A stretch of 64,000 nucleotides of DNA from Mesorhizobium sp. B4-1-4 (GTDB lineage: Bacteria > Pseudomonadota > Alphaproteobacteria > Rhizobiales > Rhizobiaceae): positions 620,001-684,000 of the forward strand of contig NZ_CP083950.1 in assembly GCF_006439395.2 (NCBI RefSeq), written 5' to 3'. Below the pieces are notes generated by a model, which saw only the letters and a program-made list of their open reading frames with translations, was not told the origin of the DNA and did no database searches. Below, one piece after another: positions 37,456 through 46,926 of this stretch; within the stretch, counting starts at the first letter, position 1; each line of letters starts with the position of its first letter. The position numbers were made by a program, and so were the translations under genes.

Positions 37456-39825
37456 TCAGGAGCGTGGTTTGGTCTTCTGCGGATCATAATGGGCGAAGGC
37501 GACGACCCGCGCCGGTAGCCGCTTGGCATGGCCGTCGAGCTTGCCGATTTCGACCTCCGTGCCGACGGCCGCGTGTGTGACGTCGAGCCTCGCCAACGCG
37601 ATGTTCTTGTTCAGCACCGGCGAGCGCATGCCCGAGGTTACAACGCCGATCTGGGCACGGCCGACATGGACGCAATCACCATGGCCGACAGCGACATTGC
37701 TGTCGATATCGAGCCCCACCAGTTTGTTTTGCGGGTTCTCCTTGCGGCGGATCAGGGCCTCGCGGCCGATGAAGTCGTCGGTCTTGGTCTTCAGCGGCAC
37801 GGTGAAGCCGATACCGGCCTCGAACGGATCGGTCTGGTCGGAGAATTCGTAACCGGCGAAGATAAGCCCCGCCTCGATACGCACCATGTCGAGCGCCTGC
37901 AGGCCCATCGGCTTTAGTCCGTGCGGCTGGCCGGCTTCCCAGATTGCGTCGAACACTTTTTCGGCGTCGCGCGGATGGCACCAGATCTCGTAGCCGAGTT
38001 CGCCCGTATAACCTGTCCGCGAGACGACGATCGGAACGCCATTGCCGCCGCCGATGCGGGCCACCGCGAAGCGGAACCACTCCAACTCCTCGATCGACGG
38101 CTGCAGCGGTGAGGTCCAGATAAATTCCCTCAAAATGTCGCGGCTCTTCGGGCCCTGTATGGCGACATTGTGCATCTGGTCCGTGGAGGAGCGCACCAGC
38201 ACGTTGAGCCCAAGCTTCTTGGCGGTGTCGCGCAGCCATTCGCCGGACAGATCGTCGCCGCCGACCCAGCGGAAATTATCCTTGCCGAGCCTGAGCAGCG
38301 TGCCGTCGTCGATCATGCCGCCATGCTCATAGCACATGGCGGAGTAGACGACCTGGCCGACGCCAAGTTTCTTGACGTCTCGGGTCAGCGTGTATTGCAG
38401 CAGCGCTTCGGAATCCGGACCGGTGACCTCGAACTTGCGCAGCGGCGACAGGTCCATGATCACCGCATCCTGACGGCAGGCCCAGTATTCGGCGATCGGT
38501 CCCTCCTTGGCGAAGGAATTGGCCAACCAGTAGCCCCGGTACTCGACGAAGTCGCGGGTGTGCTTGGCAAAGCTCGAATGAAAGGCTGTCTCGCGTGTCA
38601 TTTTCGGTTCCGAATCGGGCGTCATGCGTCTGGCGATCGCTCGCGAGAATTTGTGCTGGCCGGAATAGGTCCGCACATGGATGTCAGTGAGATCCCAGCC
38701 ATTGGCCGGCGTCGTGTCGTCGGGGCAGGCGGAGGACACGCAGACGATGTCGGTCAGCGCGCGCAGCAACACATAGTCGCCGGCGCGCGACCACGGCTCG
38801 TCCGCGACCATGACGCCATGCGCATCGATGGCCGTGTTGAAGAAGAAGTTGATCGCCATCCAGCCGGCGCGGGGATCGACGCCCTTGTCGGAGAGCGCGC
38901 GGTTGAAATTCTCCGAGCAGTTGGTGTGGCCGGGATAGCCGATGTCATCGTAATACTTGGCCGCGCAGGCGAGGGCGAACGCATCGTGCCGCCCGCATGT
39001 GTCCTGGACAACCTCGACCAGCGGCTCCATGTCCTGGTCGTAGTATTTCGAATGCAGGCCAGGCATCGGATAGCTGGAGCCCATCAGCGTGCGTGTCGTC
39101 GTCACATCGAGCGGATGGTCGAGACCGCTGTCCAGCTTGCGCGCCGAGAAGCATTGAAAGTCTGTGCATTGGCGACCGTCGACATCGATGATCTGCAGAT
39201 AATCGCCGGCCTTGACGAAGTAGGATTCGGCTGTTGCCGAGTGGACGCGCAGGTCGAGCACCGGATCGGCGAGCGGATCGGCAAGCTGGGATTTTGTTTT
39301 CAGGCGGACCGTGGCGCGGCGCACGATGACCGTAAGCGGCGTCGCCGTGTCATGGCCATCGACCAGCATCGGCCCGCCGGGCGCGACGATCAGCAAAGCG
39401 CCGTCGCGGGCGACGGCAAACGCCTGTTCCGTACCGGCAGGCGTCGAGCCGCCGAAGACGCGCACCGCCTTGGGTTGGTCGACTTGCACTTGCCGGCGCT
39501 CGAGCCCACGGCGCACGGAGGCGAGACTGTCGTCGCCTGCCGCCAGCAACGCCTTGATGCCGGCAGCGTTGCTGTTCGACTTCTCGCCAAGAATTCCTGG
39601 GTCGGTGACGCCGCTCTGATCCCACGCCAGTAGCTCGCAAGCCTGGCCGCCTTCGACATTGCGCACCGTGATCGTATCGCCGGCCTCGACGTCGATCAGC
39701 ACCGCGCCATTGCCCTGGATCGTATAGCGCTCCATGCCTGGCGGCAGCGCGATTTGGCCGGGCCGCAGGATGAGGCTCGGCCTGGGCGGTCCGGCTGCGA
39801 CGGTGGGGTAAGGCGACTGGCTCAT
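37456..39825 (-). CDS. tdm: Trimethylamine N-oxide demethylase (TMAO aldolase), DUF1989-GcvT fusion
   Basis: A 789-residue protein with the domain order of Methylocella silvestris Tdm: an N-terminal DUF1989-type region (residues ~1-395) and a C-terminal tetrahydrofolate-binding GcvT region (~405-789). Tdm splits TMAO into dimethylamine and formaldehyde, and the GcvT part is thought to pass the C1 unit to tetrahydrofolate. Cys220, Cys277, Cys303, Cys362 and Cys367 are candidates for the zinc site of the DUF1989 half. The GcvT half shows YRGYWLANSFAKEGPIAEYWACR and SRTGYTGELGYEIWCHP. The assignment is strengthened by tmm, dmmDABC and tmoXWV in the same island. An operator-like site lies 38 bases upstream of the start. 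Confidence 0.87.
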   Translation of the reverse strand: MSQSPYPTVAAGPPRPSLILRPGQIALPPGMERYTIQGNGAVLIDVEAGDTITVRNVEGGQACELLAWDQSGVTDPGILGEKSNSNAAGIKALLAAGDDSLASVRRGLERRQVQVDQPKAVRVFGGSTPAGTEQAFAVARDGALLIVAPGGPMLVDGHDTATPLTVIVRRATVRLKTKSQLADPLADPVLDLRVHSATAESYFVKAGDYLQIIDVDGRQCTDFQCFSARKLDSGLDHPLDVTTTRTLMGSSYPMPGLHSKYYDQDMEPLVEVVQDTCGRHDAFALACAAKYYDDIGYPGHTNCSENFNRALSDKGVDPRAGWMAINFFFNTAIDAHGVMVADEPWSRAGDYVLLRALTDIVCVSSACPDDTTPANGWDLTDIHVRTYSGQHKFSRAIARRMTPDSEPKMTRETAFHSSFAKHTRDFVEYRGYWLANSFAKEGPIAEYWACRQDAVIMDLSPLRKFEVTGPDSEALLQYTLTRDVKKLGVGQVVYSAMCYEHGGMIDDGTLLRLGKDNFRWVGGDDLSGEWLRDTAKKLGLNVLVRSSTDQMHNVAIQGPKSRDILREFIWTSPLQPSIEELEWFRFAVARIGGGNGVPIVVSRTGYTGELGYEIWCHPRDAEKVFDAIWEAGQPHGLKPMGLQALDMVRIEAGLIFAGYEFSDQTDPFEAGIGFTVPLKTKTDDFIGREALIRRKENPQNKLVGLDIDSNVAVGHGDCVHVGRAQIGVVTSGMRSPVLNKNIALARLDVTHAAVGTEVEIGKLDGHAKRLPARVVAFAHYDPQKTKPRS

Positions 39826-39862
39826 TTCAGCCTTGCGGTTCGAGCACCAAGTTTGCCTGTGC

Positions 39863-39878
39863 GTGAAATTATTTTAGC
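39863..39878. promoter_or_regulatory. Putative methylamine-regulon operator upstream of tdm
   Basis: GTGAAATTATTTTAGC agrees with the sites at 53369 and 58522 at GTGAAATT..TTT..C. It is the weakest of the three, because the right arm has lost symmetry, but it sits at a similar distance (38 bases) from its start codon. Confidence 0.45.
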
Positions 39879-39983
39879 AGGGAGAATAGCAGCGAGGTTG
39901 AGTTTGGCAAGGCGGAGGTGGCTTTTTTGGGAGCGTAGTTCAGGTCGAATTTCGCCGGCCCGCTCTATTCCCGGGCGTCGGCG

Positions 39984-40149
39984 CTGCCCCTCATCTGGCT
40001 GCCGCCATCTTCTCCCCGTAAACGGGGCGAAGGACGCTTTCATTGGCGGTTTCGCCCATCTCCAACGTTGCAAAAAACGGCGCCGGCGTGGGGTCAGCTT
40101 CTTTCTCCCCGGGGGAGAAATGCCCGGCAGGGCAATGAGGGGCGGCGCC
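39984..40149. repeat. Intergenic inverted-repeat element (CCCCTCAT...CTTCTCCCC family), copy 1
   Basis: Two arms face each other: GCTGCCCCTCATCTGGCTG at 39984 onward and the opposing GGCAATGAGGGGCGGC ending about 40149. Each arm also contains its own small stem (TCTCCCCG/GGGGAGA type). It fills the 360-base gap between mgdD and tdm together with the tdm promoter region. Related elements lie at 43805-43983 and 57394-57574. Confidence 0.75.
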
Positions 40150-40186
40150 AAGATCTACAGCGGCGCCAAAATCTACAATTGTCGAG

Positions 40187-40801
40187 CTAAAATTCCTCCG
40201 AATGCCCAATCTCGATTCCATACTCGGCAACCGAGTCGAGCATCGTGTGCCACAGGCTCTCGGCAAATGTCGCGAACACCAGAACGTTGAACACCGCCTG
40301 GCAATCAGTCCGATCATTACCGCGCCACAGCGTGACGCTGGTGTGATCCATCGAGGTCGCGGCGGCCGCACCGATCGGGAACGCCTCGGCGTGCAGATCG
40401 ATCGACGACAGCTTGGCCAGCATCATGCGCGCCTTGGCACCGGAAATGCTGATCAGCACCCGCGCATGCGACTGGTCCGACAGCGAGGCGGCGCCGGAAA
40501 ACGCCGGCGTCAGCGCGCCCATCCCTCCCTTCGACAGGACGAAAAACTGGTCCGGTCCCGACCAGATCAGCGTGGCATCCGCCGTCCGCACTGCCTTGGG
40601 CGTTTCTGGAGCGGCGACACCGAAATAGCCGTTGGCGGCTGTCGCCATTTCGGCCGCCTTGCCGCGCCGCGCCATCACCTGGACGAGGTCGAAATTACGA
40701 ATCTCGGTCAGCGACACACCGGCATCGCCGTGTGCGCCGTACGGTCCAGCGACGAGCGCGCGTTCGAGAGGGCTGCGGACCTCCCAGGAAAACTCAGCCA
40801 C
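40187..40801 (-). CDS. mgdD: N-methylglutamate dehydrogenase delta-type subunit (SoxG-like)
   Basis: A 204-residue SoxG-family protein, the gamma subunit of heterotetrameric sarcosine oxidase or its N-methylglutamate dehydrogenase counterpart. It shows the family pattern EIRNFDLVQVMARRGKAAEMA near the N-terminus and SHARVLISISGAKARMMLAKLSSIDLH, with CQAVFNVLVFATFAESLWHTMLD near the end. I prefer GTG 40801 (GGAGG eight bases upstream), which overlaps the mgdC stop by eight bases; ATG 40816 is an alternative. Linkage to gmaS and mgsABC argues for the N-methylglutamate pathway over sarcosine. Confidence 0.85.
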   Translation of the reverse strand: MAEFSWEVRSPLERALVAGPYGAHGDAGVSLTEIRNFDLVQVMARRGKAAEMATAANGYFGVAAPETPKAVRTADATLIWSGPDQFFVLSKGGMGALTPAFSGAASLSDQSHARVLISISGAKARMMLAKLSSIDLHAEAFPIGAAAATSMDHTSVTLWRGNDRTDCQAVFNVLVFATFAESLWHTMLDSVAEYGIEIGHSEEF

Positions 40802-43778
40802 GCTGGCGCCCTCCATCCGGATCGTAGAAGACGGGGTTGCAGAGTTCGACATCATAGTCCTCGCCGCGCAGCGGATCATGCGCGTGCACGATCTCGCCGA
40901 TGCGCTCACGGCCGCGCTCGACGAGTGCGAGCCCGATCCACTGGTCTGATGTCGGCGAGAAGCAGACCGAGGTGACATAGCCCTGATCGTTGCCGGGTCC
41001 AGGCGTCTGCCCCTTCGGGATGATGTGCGCGCCGGAGCGCAGCCGGCTCGCCTTGTCGGTCGGCTTGACGCCGACCACGACCTGCCGGTCCGGCGCGACC
41101 AGCGCCTCGCGGCCGGCCATGACGCGGCCGATGAAATCCTTCTTGGTCGACATCATCTTGCCGAGGCCGAGGTCGGCGGCCGTCGTCGTGCCGCTAAGCT
41201 CGGGTCCGGCGACATGGCCCTTCTCGATCCGCATCACGCCGAGCGCTTCGGTGCCGTAAGGCGTCACGCCGAAAGGCTTGCCGGCCAGCATCAGATTGCG
41301 CGCCATGGCTTCGCCGTAGCGCGCCGGCACGGAAATCTCGAACGCCATCTCGCCGGAGAACGAGATGCGGAACAGCCGCGCCTTGATGCCGCCGCGCAAC
41401 GCCACTTCGCGCGCGCCCATGAACGGGAAGCCCTCATTGGAGAGATCTTCGGCGGGATCGACGATCGCTTTCAGCAGGTCGCGGGTCTTGGGTCCGGCAA
41501 TGGAGAATTGCGCCCACTGATCGGAGACCGAGGTCAGCTGCACGTCGAGTTCCGGAAACAGCACCTGCCGGCAGAATTCGAGATGCTGCATCACCAGCCC
41601 GGCCTTGGCGGTCGTGGTGGTCAGGAAATAGTGATCCTCGGCCAGCCGCGACGTCGTGCCGTCGTCGTAGACCAGACCATCCTCGCGCAGCATCAGTCCG
41701 TAGCGCGCCTTGCCGACCGCGAGGTTGGAGAATGTGTTGATGTAGACGCGGTCGAGGAAGGCGCCGGCATCCGGGCCCTGCACGTCGATCTTGCCGAGCG
41801 TCGAGACATCGCAGAAGCCCACGCCCGAGCGCACCGCCTTGACCTCGCGGGTTACCGATTCCAGCCAGTCTTTCTCGCCGGCGCGCGGATACCATTGCGC
41901 GCGCTTCCATAGGCCGGTGTCGACGAAGACCGCGCCCTGTTCGGCCGCCCAGTGATGCGACGGCGTCAGCCGCGTCGCGTGGAAGGCCTCGTCGCGGTGA
42001 TGGCCGGCAAAGGCGCCGATGGCGACGGGCACGTAAGGCGGCCGGTAGATCGTCGTGCCGGTCTCGGGGATCGACCGGCCGCTCACCGCCGCCATGATGG
42101 CGAGGCCGGCTACATTCGAGGTCTTGCCCTGGTCGGTCGCCATGCCGAGCGTGGTGTAGCGCTTCAGATGCTCGACCGATTCAAAGCCCTCGCGCTGAGC
42201 AAGCTCGACATCGGATGCGGTGACGTCGTGCTGCTGGTCGACGAAGGCCTTGCCTTTGCCGGCGACATGCCAGACCGGGGTCAGCGAAAAGGGTTCGTCG
42301 TCGGCGACCGGCATCGAGCCGGAACTGCCGCTGCGCCCCGCATCGTGGGCCGCCGCAGTGCCTGCCGCAAACCCTTCACGCAGGCAGGCGCCAAGGCCGA
42401 ACGAACCGGTGGCGGCGCCAGCGGCAACCATGCCGGGAGGAGCGCCGTCGGGCACGAAGGCGGCGATGTCTTCGCGCCATTTCGGCCGGCCTCGATGATA
42501 GGAGGTCAACCCGACAGCGGGGTTCCAGCCACCGGAAACGGCGAGGCCGTCGGCCTCGACCTCGGCGCGCGCACCGCCGGTGAGGGAGACCGCGATTTTG
42601 CGGACGCCGTCCTTGCCGCCGTCGACACCGCTGACGGAGCCGTGCAGCACGGGAAAGCCGCCCTTCGAGGCGAGCGAACGATGGGCCGGGGACACGTCAG
42701 GCCGTGCGTCGATCACCGCCGCGATTTGCAATCCCGCGCCGAGGGCGGTCTCGACCGTGCGCCAGCCGTCCTCATTGTTGGTGAACAGCGCGATGCGTTT
42801 GGCCGGGGTTGCCGCGTAGCGCGTGACATAGCTGCGCATCGCCGAGGCCATCATCACGCCGGGCGTGTCGTTGCCGGCAAAGACGATCGGCCGTTCGATG
42901 GCTCCGGCCGCGACCACACAGCGCTTGGCCACGATCCGCCACAGCCGCTGGCGCACCTGATGCTCGGGCGGTGAGGGGAGATGGTCGTTGACCCGTTCGA
43001 TCGCGCCATAGGTGCCGCCGTCATAGGCGCCGAACAGCGTCGTGCGTGTCATGATGCGGACATCGGGCATTGCCGAGAGTTCAGCCAGCGTTCGCGACAG
43101 CCACTCTGCCGCCGGCAGGCCGTCGACCGTGCCGCCATCCGAGAGCAGGCGGCCGCCGAGCGCGAAATCCTCTTCGCACAGGATGACGCGCGCACCCGTG
43201 CGCCCAGCAGCAAGCGCCGCCGCGAGGCCCGTTGGACCGGAGCCGGCGATCACCACGTCGCAATGCGCCCAGGCTTTGTCGTAGTGGTCCGGATCGGCGA
43301 TGCCCGCGGCACGGCCGAGGCCGGCGGCGCGGCGGATCGCCGGCTCGTAGACCGCCTCCCAGAACTTCGCCGGCCACATGAAGGTCTTATAGTAGAAGCC
43401 GGCGACGAAGATCGGCGCGAACAACTGGTTGACCGACATGACATCGAAACGCAGCGACGGCCAGCGGTTCTGGCTGGCGGCCTCGAGCCCTTCATAGAGT
43501 TCGGCGGTCGTGGCCTTGGTGTTCGGCTCGCGCCTTGCGCCGGTGCGCAATTCGACCAGCGCGTTGGGCTCTTCGGAACCCGCGGTCAGGATGCCGCGCG
43601 GGCGGTGGTATTTGAACGAGCGACCGACCAGCTTGACGCCGTTGGCTATCAACGCCGAGGCGAGAGTATCGCCCCGGTAGCCGGAGAAAGTCTTGCCGTC
43701 GAAGCGGAAGTTAAGCGCTGCCGAGCGGTCGATGAGACCGCCCGATGTGAGGCGATGGGATTGGCTGGAACTCACCAT
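40794..43778 (-). CDS. mgdC: N-methylglutamate dehydrogenase large subunit (SoxA-like)
   Basis: A 994-residue protein with the domain order of sarcosine oxidase alpha. Residues ~20-85 form an N-terminal 2Fe-2S-ferredoxin-like domain (FRFDGKTFSGYRGDTLASALIANG). A dinucleotide-binding oxidoreductase domain follows with GSGPTG at 179-184, and the C-terminal GcvT/tetrahydrofolate domain covers ~610-990 (RKIDVQGPDAGAFLDR-like sequence and FGVTPYGTEALGVMRIEKGH). In the N-methylglutamate pathway it oxidises the N-methyl group to glutamate and delivers the C1 unit to folate. Its stop overlaps mgdD. The gap to mgdB carries a large inverted repeat. Confidence 0.9.
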   Translation of the reverse strand: MVSSSQSHRLTSGGLIDRSAALNFRFDGKTFSGYRGDTLASALIANGVKLVGRSFKYHRPRGILTAGSEEPNALVELRTGARREPNTKATTAELYEGLEAASQNRWPSLRFDVMSVNQLFAPIFVAGFYYKTFMWPAKFWEAVYEPAIRRAAGLGRAAGIADPDHYDKAWAHCDVVIAGSGPTGLAAALAAGRTGARVILCEEDFALGGRLLSDGGTVDGLPAAEWLSRTLAELSAMPDVRIMTRTTLFGAYDGGTYGAIERVNDHLPSPPEHQVRQRLWRIVAKRCVVAAGAIERPIVFAGNDTPGVMMASAMRSYVTRYAATPAKRIALFTNNEDGWRTVETALGAGLQIAAVIDARPDVSPAHRSLASKGGFPVLHGSVSGVDGGKDGVRKIAVSLTGGARAEVEADGLAVSGGWNPAVGLTSYHRGRPKWREDIAAFVPDGAPPGMVAAGAATGSFGLGACLREGFAAGTAAAHDAGRSGSSGSMPVADDEPFSLTPVWHVAGKGKAFVDQQHDVTASDVELAQREGFESVEHLKRYTTLGMATDQGKTSNVAGLAIMAAVSGRSIPETGTTIYRPPYVPVAIGAFAGHHRDEAFHATRLTPSHHWAAEQGAVFVDTGLWKRAQWYPRAGEKDWLESVTREVKAVRSGVGFCDVSTLGKIDVQGPDAGAFLDRVYINTFSNLAVGKARYGLMLREDGLVYDDGTTSRLAEDHYFLTTTTAKAGLVMQHLEFCRQVLFPELDVQLTSVSDQWAQFSIAGPKTRDLLKAIVDPAEDLSNEGFPFMGAREVALRGGIKARLFRISFSGEMAFEISVPARYGEAMARNLMLAGKPFGVTPYGTEALGVMRIEKGHVAGPELSGTTTAADLGLGKMMSTKKDFIGRVMAGREALVAPDRQVVVGVKPTDKASRLRSGAHIIPKGQTPGPGNDQGYVTSVCFSPTSDQWIGLALVERGRERIGEIVHAHDPLRGEDYDVELCNPVFYDPDGGRQRG

Positions 43779-43804
43779 GCCCGGCCCTCACGCAAAAAGG
43801 TCGC

Positions 43805-43983
43805 GCCGCCCCTCATCCGCCTGCCGGCACCTTCTCCCCGTATAGGGACGGGGAGAAGGGAGACGGCCGCAACGCTGGCGCCCTTCTTGCAATGCAGGCT
43901 ATTGGCGAAATCATCGAAGACAGCGCCCCTCTCCCCGTCTCTATACGGGGAGAGGATGCCGGCAGGCAGGTGAGGGGCAGCGC
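43805..43983. repeat. Intergenic inverted-repeat element, copy 2, inside the mgd operon
   Basis: The left arm begins CCGCCCCTCATCCGCCTG and includes CTTCTCCCCGTATAGGG; the right arm ends GGCAGGCAGGTGAGGGGC. The arms are mutually inverted and about 65 bases apart. The element occupies almost all of the 223-base gap between mgdB and mgdC, which are otherwise closely packed genes. Confidence 0.82.
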
Positions 43984-44001
43984 CGAGGTGGCAGAAAATG
44001 T

Positions 44002-44277
44002 TCATTTCGCAACCTGCCTCGCACCAGCACCAGCCGCCGGCTCAACCGAAGAAATCTCATGCGTCAGCGTGTTGCGGGTGACCTTCAGCCACGCCCGGCA
44101 GCCGCCACCGTGATACCAGTTCTCCTCCATCACGCCGGCGATGTTCTCGCGCAGATAGACGTAGTCGTAAACAGCGTCGTCGCCGGCGTCCGCCGCCGGA
44201 CGTTGTGGCTTGGCGTCGCCGAGATAGGTGAACTCGCCGAGTTCGCGTTCGCCGCAGAAGGGACAGACAATGCGCAT
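44002..44277 (-). CDS. mgdB: N-methylglutamate dehydrogenase small zinc subunit (SoxD-like)
   Basis: A 91-residue SoxD-family subunit, normal in length. The N-terminal zinc-binding stretch MRIVCPFCGERELGEFTYLG carries Cys5 and Cys8, and the middle has DYVYLRENIAGVMEENWYHGGGCRAWLKV with a further His/Cys pair. The protein is needed for assembly of the sarcosine oxidase-type heterotetramer. It follows the mgdA stop by 15 bases, so the two are cotranscribed. Confidence 0.9.
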   Translation of the reverse strand: MRIVCPFCGERELGEFTYLGDAKPQRPAADAGDDAVYDYVYLRENIAGVMEENWYHGGGCRAWLKVTRNTLTHEISSVEPAAGAGARQVAK

Positions 44278-44292
44278 GGTTCCTGACCGTCC

Positions 44293-45546
44293 TCAGTGAA
44301 GGTTCGGTTGGGCGCCCTGGCCCTTTTCGTCGATCATGGCGCCGGTGCGGAACCGGTCGAGGCGGAAGCGCGCGGCTTCCTTGTGCGACTCGTCTCGGGC
44401 CAGAAGATGGGCGAAGACGAAGCCGGATCCCGGCGTTGCCTTGAAGCCGCCGTAGCACCAGCCGGCGTTGAGGTAGAGGCCATCCACCGGTGTCTTGTCG
44501 ATGATCGGCGAGCCGTCCATCGACATGTCCATGATGCCACCCCACTGGCGCAGCAGGCGCACGCGCCCGATCATCGGGATCAGCGCCATGCCGCCCTCGC
44601 AGACATCCTCCATCACAGGCATGTTGCCGCGCTGGGCATAGGAATTGTAGCCGTCGATGTCGCCGCCGAAGACGAGGCCGCCCTTGTCCGACTGGCTGAC
44701 ATAGAAATGGCCGGCGCCGAAGGTCATGACATTGGGGATCAGCGGCTTGATCGCCTCGGAGACGAAGGCCTGCAGCACATGGCTTTCGATCGGCAGGCGC
44801 AGGCCCGCCATCGCGGCGACCCGTGACGAGGAGCCGGCGACCGCCATGCCGATCTTGCCGGCGCCGATCCTGCCGCGCGAGGTCTCGACGCCCATTACCT
44901 TGCCGTTGGCATCCCTGACGAAGCCGGTAACCTCGCAATTCTGGATGATGTCGACGCCAAGCTCGCTCGCCGCATGGGCATAACCCCAGACCACGGCGTC
45001 ATGCCGCGCGGTCCCGCCGCGTCGCTGCAGCAATCCGCCCTGTACCGGAAAGCGTGCATGGTCGAAATTCAGGAACGGCATCATCTTTTTGAGCGCCGGC
45101 TGGTCGAGCAGTTCGGCATCGATGCCGTTGATGCGCATCGTGTTGCCGCGCCGCGCATAGGCGTCGCGCTGGGCGTCAGAATGGTAGAGGTTGATGACGC
45201 CGCGCTGGCTGACCATGGCGTTGTAGTTGAGGTCCTGCTCCATCCGCTCCCACAGCTTCATCGACAATTCATAGAAGCCGGTATTGCCGGGCAGGCCGTA
45301 GTTGGAGCGGATGATGGTGGTGTTGCGGCCGGCATTGCCGGAGCCGATCCAGCCCTTTTCGAGCACGGCGACATTCTTGATGCCGTACTCGCTGGCGAGG
45401 AACCAGGCGGTGGCCAAGCCATGGCCGCCGCCGCCGATGATCACCACGTCGTAGCGATCCTTCGGCGTGGCGTCGCGCCAGGTGCGCTGCCAGTTCTTGT
45501 GGCCGGAAAGGGCGGCCCGGGCGAGCGAGAAGATCGAGTATTTCAT
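44293..45546 (-). CDS. mgdA: N-methylglutamate dehydrogenase flavin subunit (SoxB-like)
   Basis: A 417-residue DAO-family flavoprotein, the amine-oxidising subunit. The FAD loop is VVIIGGGGHGLATAWFLA (residues ~34-51), followed by VLEKGWIGSGNAGRNTTIIRSNY, which is characteristic of sarcosine oxidase beta. The substrate-side C-terminus has GGIMDMSMDGSPIIDKTPVDGLYLNAGWCYGGFK. The start at 45546 (MKYSIFSLARAALSG) is preferred over an upstream in-frame Met, since the family begins about 35 residues before the FAD loop. It lies 35 bases after the gmaS stop. Classical sarcosine oxidase differs little in sequence, so the pathway call rests on the adjacent gmaS and mgsABC. Confidence 0.9.
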   Translation of the reverse strand: MKYSIFSLARAALSGHKNWQRTWRDATPKDRYDVVIIGGGGHGLATAWFLASEYGIKNVAVLEKGWIGSGNAGRNTTIIRSNYGLPGNTGFYELSMKLWERMEQDLNYNAMVSQRGVINLYHSDAQRDAYARRGNTMRINGIDAELLDQPALKKMMPFLNFDHARFPVQGGLLQRRGGTARHDAVVWGYAHAASELGVDIIQNCEVTGFVRDANGKVMGVETSRGRIGAGKIGMAVAGSSSRVAAMAGLRLPIESHVLQAFVSEAIKPLIPNVMTFGAGHFYVSQSDKGGLVFGGDIDGYNSYAQRGNMPVMEDVCEGGMALIPMIGRVRLLRQWGGIMDMSMDGSPIIDKTPVDGLYLNAGWCYGGFKATPGSGFVFAHLLARDESHKEAARFRLDRFRTGAMIDEKGQGAQPNLH

Positions 45547-45581
45547 CAGGTCATTCCGAGGCCGCTCGCACCGCTGGACGG

Positions 45582-46889
45582 TTATATGTCCAGCGTGTGG
45601 TCGCGCTCCCATTGCGTGAAGTGCGAAGCATAGGAATTCCATTCCTGGTGCTTCAGCTTTAGATAAGCCGACGAGAATTCCTCACCTAGCGCCGCCTTGA
45701 GCGATTTGTCCTTGTCGAACTCGCGCAGCGCATCGAGCAGGTTGAGCGGCAGCTTCGGCGCGCCCTTCACCGTATGGCCGTTCTGGTACATGTCGATGTC
45801 GTAACGCCTGCCCGGATCGGCCTTGGAGCGGATGCCGTCGAGGCCGGCGGCGATGATGACAGCCTGCAGAAGGTAAGGATTGGCGGCCCCATCCGGCAGG
45901 CGCAACTCGAAGCGGCCTGGGCCGGGCACACGCACCATGTGGGTGCGGTTGTTGCCGGTCCAGGTCACCGTGTTCGGCGCCCAGGTCGCGCCGGAAATAG
46001 TACGCGGCGCGTTGATGCGCTTGTAGGAATTCACCGTCGGGTTGGTGATCGCGGCGAGCGCAGAGGCATGCTTCATGATGCCGCCGAGGAAGTTCCTGCC
46101 CTTGGCCGACAGGCCGAGTTCCATCGAATTGTCGGCGAAAACATTGGTCTTGCCGGATTTGTCCCACACCGAGATGTGAGCATGACAGCCATTGCCGGTC
46201 AGGCCCTGGAAGGGCTTGGGCATGAAAGTAGCGCGAAGGCCATGCTTTTCCGCGATCGACTTGACCATGAACTTGAAGAAGGAATGCTTGTCGGCGGTCG
46301 GCAGCGCATCGTCGAACGCCCAGTTCATCTCGAACTGGCCGTTGGCGTCCTCGTGGTCGTTCTGGTAGGCGCCCCAGCCGAGCGCCAGCATATGATCGCA
46401 GATCTCGGCGATAACGTCGTAGCGGCGCATCACCGCCTGCTGGTCGTAACAGGGCTTTGAGGCGGTATCGTATTCGTCGGAGATGGTTTTGCCGTCGGGC
46501 GAAATCAGGAAGAACTCGGCTTCGACGCCGGTCTTCACATGCATGCCGTCGCTGGCGGCTTCCGCGATCAGCCGCTTCAGCGTGTTGCGCGGCGCCTGGT
46601 CGACATCCTTGTCGTCCATGATGCAGTTGGCGGCGACCCAGGCGACTTCAGGCTTCCACGGCAGCTGGATGACGGAGTCCGGGTCCGGCACCGCCAGCAT
46701 GTCGGGATGCGCCGGGGTCAGATCAAGCCAGGTGGCAAACCCGGCAAAGCCGGCGCCATCCTTCTGCATATCGGCAATCGCCTGCGCGGGCACCAGCTTG
46801 GCGCGCTGCCCGCTGAACAGGTCGGTATAGGAAATCATGAAGTATTTGACGCCGTTCTCCTTGGCGAATGCGGCGAGATCGTTCCCCAT
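45582..46889 (-). CDS. gmaS: Gamma-glutamylmethylamide synthetase (GlnT-type glutamine synthetase)
   Basis: A 435-residue glutamine synthetase homologue of the GlnT/GmaS branch, ligating methylamine to the gamma-carboxyl of glutamate with ATP. Motifs are TGVEAEFFLISPDG, NGQFEMNWAFDDAL, GNGCHAHISVWD, and the glutamate-binding NNRTHMVRVPGPGRFELRLPDGAANPYL. Length and placement directly between mgsC and mgdA match methylamine-utilising alphaproteobacteria. In older rhizobial annotations the same gene is called glnT. It is the entry enzyme for the methylamine released by DmmABC. Confidence 0.9.
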   Translation of the reverse strand: MGNDLAAFAKENGVKYFMISYTDLFSGQRAKLVPAQAIADMQKDGAGFAGFATWLDLTPAHPDMLAVPDPDSVIQLPWKPEVAWVAANCIMDDKDVDQAPRNTLKRLIAEAASDGMHVKTGVEAEFFLISPDGKTISDEYDTASKPCYDQQAVMRRYDVIAEICDHMLALGWGAYQNDHEDANGQFEMNWAFDDALPTADKHSFFKFMVKSIAEKHGLRATFMPKPFQGLTGNGCHAHISVWDKSGKTNVFADNSMELGLSAKGRNFLGGIMKHASALAAITNPTVNSYKRINAPRTISGATWAPNTVTWTGNNRTHMVRVPGPGRFELRLPDGAANPYLLQAVIIAAGLDGIRSKADPGRRYDIDMYQNGHTVKGAPKLPLNLLDALREFDKDKSLKAALGEEFSSAYLKLKHQEWNSYASHFTQWERDHTLDI

Positions 46890-46926
46890 TATGTAGTTTC
46901 CTCGCTATGTGATCTGGGTAGTCTTG

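Noticed and set aside
43805..43983. CRISPR-like or IS-end repeat
   Set aside because: There are only two inverted arms, no regularly spaced direct repeats, no cas or transposase gene and no target-site duplication that I can see. It behaves like an intergenic mosaic element.
40187..45546. Classical sarcosine oxidase SoxBDAG
   Set aside because: Sequence alone fits, but the operon continues from mgsABC and gmaS, which marks the N-methylglutamate dehydrogenase version. No glyA, purU or folD genes typical of sarcosine loci are present.
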